Shown piece by piece: positions 56,521 through 64,000 of a stretch of 64,000 nucleotides of DNA. The stretch comes from Helopsaltes ochotensis (taxonomy: Eukaryota > Chordata > Aves > Passeriformes > Locustellidae), in the NCBI GenBank assembly GCA_013400155.1, contig VXBM01001644.1:35754-99753 (forward strand). Reading direction: 5' to 3'. The notes under the pieces are model-generated. The model did not search any database. It saw only the letters and a list, made by a program, of their open reading frames with translations, and was not told the origin of the DNA. Both the position numbers and the translations under genes were made by a program. The stretch's first letter is position 1, and every line of letters starts with the position of its first letter.

Positions 56521-58401
56521 TCACAAAGTTAATTTCTTGCTCTGTCATGCATGGTGTTTTATGAGGTTCATTAGAAGCAACACTGTGTTCTGAAAGGCAC
56601 TGACTGGACCTCAGCAAAGCATAAGAAGTTCATTGACAAATGGGAATAAGTGATCTCAATTCAAATAGCAAAAATCTCTGCTTAAAGTTATAAAAAATAA
56701 TCAAAATAATTGCCAGCAGTTGTGCTCACAGCTTCTAGCTTTGATTCCACTATAGAGCCAAATGTTTGTAGGATAGAAAAGGCAAACGTAATTATTATTT
56801 TTGCAAGTCCCTGGAAGTCCAAGTTGGAGGAGTTTTTTTTTAAGAAATGATTCATTTGGTATTAGTCACAGAAATGAGGTACCTTGGCATTGGTTCAAGC
56901 ACCACTGTCCAGATTTAGGCTCCAGTTAATTTTGCATTTCCCGCATGGGGCTCACTGCTTCAGTCACTGAGGAGAAGTGCTGCCAGGCATTCCAGAATTT
57001 AGGGCAGTGCCTTGGAATTAAGCAGCCAAGTCTTACTCGTGCCTCTTCCCATATCAAAACCAGTATGAAAAGAATCTGTTAATGAGAGCTTTGGCAGCCT
57101 GGTGAGATGCTGGATGAAGTAGCAGTGGGACAGAAACGTGGCTCTTTTTTGCTGATACTGTAGATCTTTGTTTCTGTGTTTTATGCCTCATCCACGTGTC
57201 CTCTGGGAAGGGATGCCTGAATCCCTCAGGACTTCCCAGCTAATAACCACAGTGAGATCCTGAGCATTGTGAGCCTCCCTCCAGCTGCACAGAGCACCTA
57301 TCTCCCATCTCTGAGGGGTGTGGGGATGACAGGAACACCTGCTGTGGTTTTAGGATCCCCTGGAAGAGGGCAGCTCTGTTTGTACATGTATTGTCCATCC
57401 TGGTGTTCTGACTCCTCTGGGTGCTGGAATTCACTTGACAGTGTGTGTGGCCTGACGGCAGATCTGGAAAGGTGTTTTGTGCTGTGGGTAGAGCTGGGGA
57501 AGCTGCTGTGGGATACTGTGGGGCTCACTGGGGTGCAGAGTGGCTTTAGGAGCCTTCTCCAGCTGCACGGAGGGCTGAGCTTTGGCTATAAAAGACTTTA
57601 ATTCCAGTTAGGAAAAGCAGTGACTGGAGTGGTGAGCCCTGTGGTATGACAACATGCATCTCAAGTGCACTTTTAAAAATATTTTATTCAGGCTTTAACT
57701 CTGCTTTAAAACTGTTTATAAGCTAAATCTGTGAAGGAAATAACTTTCTCTCCCCTTGCTGTAGGAAGGAGCACTAGCTGTGTTTTTCTCTTCCCTTCTT
57801 CCCACTCCAACACCTCAAAAAAATTCTCTTAGCAAACCAGCTGTAAAGATTTGGGTTTTGGAGGCTATGCTGTGCCAATTGAATGAATCCATCTCCAGTT
57901 CTTACTTAGATTGGGGAAGATAACACAGCTCCCCATACTTCTGCGTAGGTGCCTGCGTGAAACTATCTGCAATCTGTCCTCTTATCCTAAATTCCCATTG
58001 CCTGGAGTTTGCCTCTTGCCTGTCATGTCCCGTGCTTGGCTTGGCCTGCTTTCCCAGGGCAGATTCCCTGGGGAAGGTCACATTTATGGGCAAAACCACC
58101 AGTTTTCCCTGTGGGCACTCCAGCTCAGCAACAACCTCCCCCTTGGCTTCACTTTGCACAGGAGAGGAGAGAGGAGGTGAGTGACTGGTGCTTGTCTGTG
58201 CTATCCCAGTATGTCTATTAATATCTTCCCCCTCAGCTGGGGCAGGCTGGGACCATCCAGGCTCTGTGGATACCTGTGCATGGCTGAGCTGCTGCATGAG
58301 GAATTGGCTCATCAGCAGTGACATCAAGCCCAGGGCTGCAGTTACGAGATCCAGCAAGTTTCTTCTTTCTCCTTCACAGTGAAATCTTGATGCTTTAATT
58401 A

Positions 58402-58570
58402 CTGAGCCACAGAAGAGGATTGGGTTGGAAGGGACATTAAAGCCTTGTCCCACCCCCTGCCATGGGCAGGGACACCTTCCCGCACCTTCCCAGGTTGCTC
58501 CAAGCTCTGTCCAGCCTGGCCTGGAACACTTCCAGGGCTGTGGCAGCCACAGCTTCTCTGGGCAACACAG
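58402..58570 (-). mobile_element. CR1 3'-end fragment, antisense
   Basis: GGATTGGGTTGGAAGGGACA, then CATGGGCAGGGACACCTTCC and CTTCCAGGGCTGTGGCAGCC to TTCTCTGGGCAACAC. Downstream of NDUFA10. Confidence 0.85.
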
Positions 58571-58964
58571 TAGCAGTGAGGTTTCAATATTATCCCTGCT
58601 GCCTCAGTTCTGCTGTGCCCCCACCATAAGGGTTGGACTGAACCCCTTCTGTGGAAGAGCCTGCTGAGCAAATGGAATTTAAGTGTACAACAAATCCCAG
58701 CTGGCTTCCAGTGCTGTTCACAAAAGCAAAATGAATCAGTTGTGCAGAAGTGACTGGAAACAACCAAAGCAGAGGGGAGGTGGGATGGACTGCTTCCCAA
58801 AAACGTGCCTGCGCAGGTTTGGTGTGAGCTGAGTGTTTATGGAGAACTCCAGAAGCCACCTGTGTTCAGGGAGGTATTAGAGCAAAAGGGGTCTGTAGGT
58901 CAAGGAAAATGATGTGGTGGCCTTCTGTTGAAGTGCATTTGATGTGAGGGTGACAGGAGAGGAC

Positions 58965-59167
58965 ATCATGAGGGAGGTGAAGCCCTGGCACAGGATTCCT
59001 AGTGCTGCAGTGGCTGCCCCTGGATCCCTAGAAGTGTCCAAGGCCAGGTTGGACACTGGGGCTTGGAACACCCTGGGACAGTGGAAAGTGTCCCTGCTCA
59101 TGGCAGGTGCATTGGAGCAGAGCTTTAAGGTACCTCCCAGCTCAAACCATTCCATGATTGTGTGATA
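58965..59167 (+). mobile_element. CR1 3'-end fragment
   Basis: AAGCCCTGGCACAGGATTCC, AAGTGTCCAAGGCCAGGTTG and the terminus CAAACCATTCCATGATTGTG. Sense, ~200 bp, 400 bp from the oppositely oriented copy at 58402. Confidence 0.83.
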
Positions 59168-62100
59168 GTGGCCAAAGCTCCTTGGTAGTGCCTGGCCCTG
59201 GGAGGTCCCATCCACGTTGGCCAGCACTGATCCCATCTGACGACATTGCTCCCTGTGATAGTGCTGAGCTCTTACACCTACCACTATGGGTGGCAGGTTG
59301 CCATGAAACTTGCTCTGGTTCCCAGCTTAAAGCCCTGGTTTCTGCCAAGCACTCGTTCCCAGCAAGACCAAGCCCAGTGCATTGCCTTCTGGTGCCATGT
59401 AATTCCTCCTCAGGTGCTGGAGCCCAGCCTGGCTGCTGCTATCTGATGGGACCACTCCTGCTGTGCTCTCCACCCTTCAAAGAAAAAACTGAAGCTACAA
59501 ACGAGGCTTCAGTTTTCCATGCCTGAGAAGACTGGCTCAGCTCAGTGCTGAGCATCTTCAAAGGCAGCCGGGGTTGGAATTCGCAGTTCCCTCTGGATGA
59601 GGCAAGCGCTACTCTTCATTCCTCCACCCGTTCCTGGAGCAGGGAGCACGGCTGGGGAACCAGCTTTTTGGGCAATGTTACGGTGCCAGGGTGGCACAGC
59701 AGTGCCCCTCTGCAGACCAAGAAATGGGATTTATCCAGCTGCTGATGCACAGGTGTGCTCTTTTCTGCTTTCTCTCCTGCTTACAAGAGGGTGGCTCCAG
59801 ACACCTTCTGCTGCTCACTGCAGAAGCAGATTTCCTTTTTGGGAACAAAATACTTTGAAATAAAGCTCCCAGGAGAGTTTCTGGTGGATAAAAAGAGTTG
59901 ATGCATGCAAAAAATAAGCACAAAATGGTGCTAAGATACAGCAGGCATGGCCTGTGCAGCCCTGCAGCTCCCAAGATGTTCCCTTTGCCTCTGGGTGTTT
60001 TGGGAGACAAATTTGATTGGTTTTATGTCACAAAAGGTGAGGGTGTCAGAAACTGGGCTGGGATTTACCATTAGGACACAGACTCCATTTGCTGTTGTTT
60101 GGGTTTTGGTTTCTCTGCTTACAGGAGAGATTCAAGGCTGAAGGAGAGAGGAACTTGGATTAAATCTGTTTGCACCTTTGTCTTTGGATATGAGTAAAAA
60201 TCAGGCTCTCATTGCCTTTAGTGGGCAGCTGAAGCAGTCCTGGAAGTCAGGCTGGTGTGAGCAGGGAGGGAGGGAAACCAAAGCCACCATGGGCTCTGAG
60301 GAGTCTCCAATCCCCTCTTGACTTCTCCCTGAGGTGTTTGTTGGGAGCCAAGAAAAATCCGCAGGGAGGTGAGGGTCTCAGGAGTGAGGCATCAAAGCTG
60401 CTGCTCTGATTGCTGCTCCCTGGTCACAGGCTGGGTTGTGCCGGGTTGTGAGCTGGTGCTCCAGGCAGGAGCAGGGACGTGAGCAGACCCTCCTAGCAGT
60501 GCATTTGTGGCTTTGTCAGTGCAGTAATTCAGGAGATGGGGCCCTTGCTGCTCCCAGCAGTCCCTGTGATATCCCACGGAAGGTGTTGCTCTCCACACAG
60601 TGATAGAGAGGAGTAGGGTGGAAGGCTGTGTTCAGTGCTGTGGGCTTGGCACACTGCATCAGTCCCTGTGCTTTCCTGGCACAACCACCCCTGTTTCTCC
60701 TAGCCACGCTGATTTCTATCCTTCATCCATCTCTGGAGTCCCTGTGGAACCGGTTGTCCCTTCAGTGTCTGCCTACATGCAGCATTTTGGCAAGAGGGCA
60801 ACTTGAACTGGACAACATCCACTTCCCCGAGGAGCTTCATGTTCAACGGGCTTGGCTGGCAGGAGCTCCTATCAGCTGTGGGAGGCAGCGAGGGGAAAAC
60901 GATTTTGAGACCCAATAAAGTCTTTTCCTGGTGTGCCCAGACAGATGTGGGTGGTGATACTGCTGGGTCACGAGCTGCCTGGTTTCCTGGCACGGCTCCG
61001 AGCACACAAACCCCTCTCTCATCCTGCCTGGCCCCTCTGGTTTGTGTCCCAGCGTTGCTTTGTGTCACAGAGCTGGGGGCGGCTCAGCCCTGCCGGTGCA
61101 GGGACCGTGAGGCACCAGCAGAGCCTCCAGGGTCCCGGTCTCGCTGGTTTCCAATGGGATGCTCGGACTTTCCCAGCATATCCCATTAGGTGGCAATGCA
61201 GCCTGCTGCTCTGAGCGGGCTGACCCGCACTGAGAAACGGGCTGCAGCCTCTGGGGGGTGGGCTGGGATGGCCAAGGCTCTTCAGTGTTTGCAAAGGGCT
61301 CTCAGATCTGTGCTTCTAACTCTCTTTTGGCTGCTGGCACTAAGAAGGACGCCGGGATTCCTGTCCTTCTGGTTTTGAGGTGCCTTGTGTCGTGTAGTGG
61401 TGGCTGTGGCTGTGCTTGGGCTAGCTCTGTCCTTGCCTGGGCTACACAGGTTTATTTGCAGTGCTTTGTCCACCCTGGTGTTCCTTGTTGCTTTATTCCA
61501 TGTAGTTTCCAAACAGGAGAAAGCACCCAAGCAGCACCAGGGCAAGAGGGACACTTGGCATCATCTCTGGGGTGACCAGCAAGCAGGATGACTCCTGCTC
61601 ATCCGGCTGCCTGACAGCCAGCCTGAGTGCCAGGCAGGACAAGGCTGCCCCTCTCCATGCTCCAAGCAGCCTTTTCCAGGCCTGCAGAGGATGCAGACAC
61701 CTGCACTGCCCTTGGCCACGACGCTCCAGCTCTTGCTCAAGAGCTGCCAGGTGAGTCAGGAGCTCACCTGGGCAGTGCTGGCCTGCAGCCAGGGGCTTCC
61801 CAGGCTGACCACTGGGCCAGATAGCAGCACGGCCCAAGGAGCGCTGGGGGAGTGCCCTGTGCCTGCGGGGAGGACCAGGCCTGGAGCCCAAAGGGGACCT
61901 GAGCTTAGAGCACGGGGCTGGAGGCTCAGTGGCTGCCCTGGCGTGGATCAGGGATGCACTGAACAGCGCCGCGCCTGATGGGAGCCCCCAGGTGCAGCCC
62001 CGTGCTCCATGCCCCCTTCTCCTGAGCTCTGGAGGGTTGTGCATCCCACAGCCTGCCTCTCCTTGGTTTAACTGGGATGTTATTTGGAGATGAGAGAGCA

Positions 62101-63783
62101 CTTGGGCCCGAATCTCAGAACAGAGCAGTGTTCCACGGCAGCCCAGCCAAGGGGAATGAAGCAATATTAAAGTGTGATATTTCATTGCTCTGTAATTAAC
62201 TTCAGCTGCTTTCAAGCTGCAACAAATTACCCTCAAAGCCCATTTTTGTACCGAGGAGAACTTTGAACTGCATTCGCAGCGCTTGTGCCTGGGAGGGAGC
62301 GGGGAGGCTGCTCCTGCTCTCTGTGGCTGCAGCTCTGTGTGTGGTTTGGGACCAGCCCCGGGCCGGCTGTGCCGGGCTGCCGTGTCAATGCAGGCAGGAG
62401 TGCTGGGCCTGGCATCAGCCCTGCCAGGGACAGCCCCAGGCGTGGGAAACCACCGTGGCATCTTGGGAGAGCCTCTGGCTCCACCCGTAGAGTCTTCTCT
62501 GCTGGGATGAATCCTGGTGCACCCAATGCTTTAGATGCACAAGGTCTTCCCAAAATACTGTGGGCAAGTAATTCCAGGGCCTGAAGCTTCAGCCAGCTTG
62601 TTGGAGAGAAAATTCAGCTCACCTGCTAGAAGGCAGCAGCCTCCTTCAGCAAAGACCTGATGATCTGATGATTTTGGGAGCCACTGCTGCCCCTGAGTGG
62701 CTCAGAACACAGCTCTGCTTTTCCCAGCAGCACCCCTCCTACTCCAGCTCCCTAAATTCCTTGGAGGATATGCCTGTGTTTACTTTCCATCTCCCATCTC
62801 CAGCAGCATCCATGGAGATGGACCTGTGCAGCCCAGGCCTGGGAAGGTGGCACAGGGTCCTACCACACAGGGCCTGGCTACTGCCAGATTTCCAGGCGGA
62901 GACTCTGCCTGGCCTGATGGTGCCAAGCCCTTCCCATCCTGCTCTGGAAGAGCAGAACTCCAGCAGCTTCTCTGGGTTGCCGCAACCACGGGCAGCTTAA
63001 TTCCCTTTGATGAATTCATGAGCTCATGAAGCCAGGGGAAGATGGGAAGCATTCCATGGGAGCTGAGGAGCTGCCACGTCTGCCATGATCAGAGGTCTCA
63101 GAATGCTCCCATGCCCTGGGGAAGAGCTGGCTGTCCTCTTGGATGCCCTTGGCAGAGGAGGAAGGAACTGTGGCTGCTCTGGACCTCTCTGCCCAACCCA
63201 TGTGCCCACAGAGGAGGTGGTCAGAGGAGTTTGAAGAGCTGCTCAGTTTCTTTAATGATGATGGTGATGGGGGATGGTGAGTCCTTGCTCTGGATGCATT
63301 AAAGACAAACCTTCAGCCCAAATCTCCAGGGAGAAGGCCACTGCTGTGGCACCCTGAGTGGCTGAGTCCCAGCCTGGGTCCCTAGCAGCCCTGTTACACC
63401 TGTGGGTACCACCTGCAGTGGGGTTCCAACCCCTGGATGTGGCATGGGAGGAGTCACAAGGACCTTGATCCATGGATGAGCCTTAAGAGGGGACGCTTTC
63501 ACCTCTGTTCCCAGTGATGCCCATGGAGCAGTGCTGGAGCCCAGCCTCGTGCCCTGCTGGGGCTGCAGGAGATGTGAAGCAGTGACACATGGCCAAGCTT
63601 TAATTACCCTTAATCACCCAGACCCATCCACCTGGGTCCAAATCTGGGGCAGGTGCATCCCACTGGTATGTGGAACAGGGAGACCTGGCATGGCTGTGAT
63701 GGAGTTGCCCTTTTTGGGAAAGCCATTTGGTTTGGATTCCCCTGGGATGGCTGCAGCAACAGCCTTATCACTTTCAGCTGGGC

Positions 63784-64000
63784 TGTCATGGTTTGACATA
63801 GTTTGGCTTTTGTTAGAGAGAGATTTAGAGTTTTTCCCTGTCAGGCCCTTGGGTTGTTTTGATAGGGACAGGCAGACAAGCACCTATCACCGTAGTGTTT
63901 GAGATATTGACAAGGTTTGTGTCCATTCAGAAACGTCTTTGGAAGTGCACATATAAAGCTGACTTTGCTTCCTACTTCCTTTTCGTTCCTGGGCAGCGAG
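63784..64000 (+). mobile_element. Start of an ERV LTR, cut by the window end
   Basis: Begins TGTCATGGTTTGACATAGTT, the start typical of avian ERV LTRs. A TATA-like CATATAAAG is near 63949. It continues past position 64000, so whether it is a solo LTR or the edge of a provirus cannot be told. Confidence 0.65.

Larger units (their letters stand above)
56521..63783. other. Gene-poor flank downstream of NDUFA10
   Basis: Two CR1 tails (58402, 58965) and GC-richer sequence from ~60.9 kb. I looked for OTOS and COPS9, which I recall as neighbours of human NDUFA10, and saw neither. A 322-codon minus-strand frame (62461-61493) shows no recognisable domain. Confidence 0.5.

Noticed and set aside
61493..62461. 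322-codon minus-strand open frame
   Set aside because: The sequence is GC-rich and the protein is rich in Arg, Pro and Ala with no domain I know. There is no splice context or obvious promoter. Long random frames are expected in such sequence.
63200..63275. COPS9-like acidic end (SFFNDDGDGGW)
   Set aside because: COPS9 is a neighbour of NDUFA10 in mammals and also has an acidic Phe-rich end, but the residues do not align and no upstream exon is visible.
1..64000. CRISPR arrays, operons, tRNA or rRNA genes
   Set aside because: The spliced genes and CR1 repeats show a vertebrate nuclear genome, and no RNA gene fold or sequence was recognised.

Overview
The window is vertebrate nuclear DNA, almost certainly from a bird and probably a songbird. 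Short exons with GT/AG borders lie in long introns. There are many CR1 LINE 3'-tails (the motif resembling GGTTTGGGTTGGAAGGGACC followed by CATGGGCAGGGACACCTTCC). Solo endogenous-retrovirus LTRs of types I associate with passerine genomes are also present. Only three protein-coding genes can be supported, and most open reading frames in the window are chance.

Minus strand, 1-27 kb: two aryl-hydrocarbon-receptor (AHR) family genes in head-to-tail tandem. The right-hand gene (called AHR-B here) runs from exon 1 at 27003 down to a last recognisable coding exon ending at 9848. It covers bHLH, PAS-A, PAS-B and the transactivation region in ten exons. The left-hand gene (AHR-A) shows only exons 1 and 2 (2481 to 2158); the rest lies beyond position 1. 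Both start with MYAG and have a 41-nt coding part in exon 1 with the same splice phase, so they are ancient duplicates. AHR-B has a net one-base frameshift in exon 7, inside conserved sequence. It is either a decaying gene or a sequence/assembly error.

Plus strand, 28.8-56.2 kb: a complete ten-exon NDUFA10 gene, the nucleoside-kinase-like accessory subunit of mitochondrial complex I. All splice phases agree and it gives 364 residues. It is divergent from AHR-B, with 1.8 kb between the two start codons. That interval is GC-rich and holds two imperfect minisatellites and a compact promoter.

Between and around the genes: LTRs at about 4.9-5.5, 5.86-6.54, 7.26-8.02, 15.26-15.92 (5-bp target duplication visible), 44.4-45.36 and 63.78 kb to the window end. 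About twenty CR1 tails are scattered through introns and flanks. Three imperfect minisatellites each sit beside the 5' exons of one of the genes. The segment 56.5-63.8 kb holds no gene I can support. I found no undescribed system. The most unusual points are the tandem AHR pair next to NDUFA10, the exon 7 frameshift in AHR-B, and its ligand-pocket residues.
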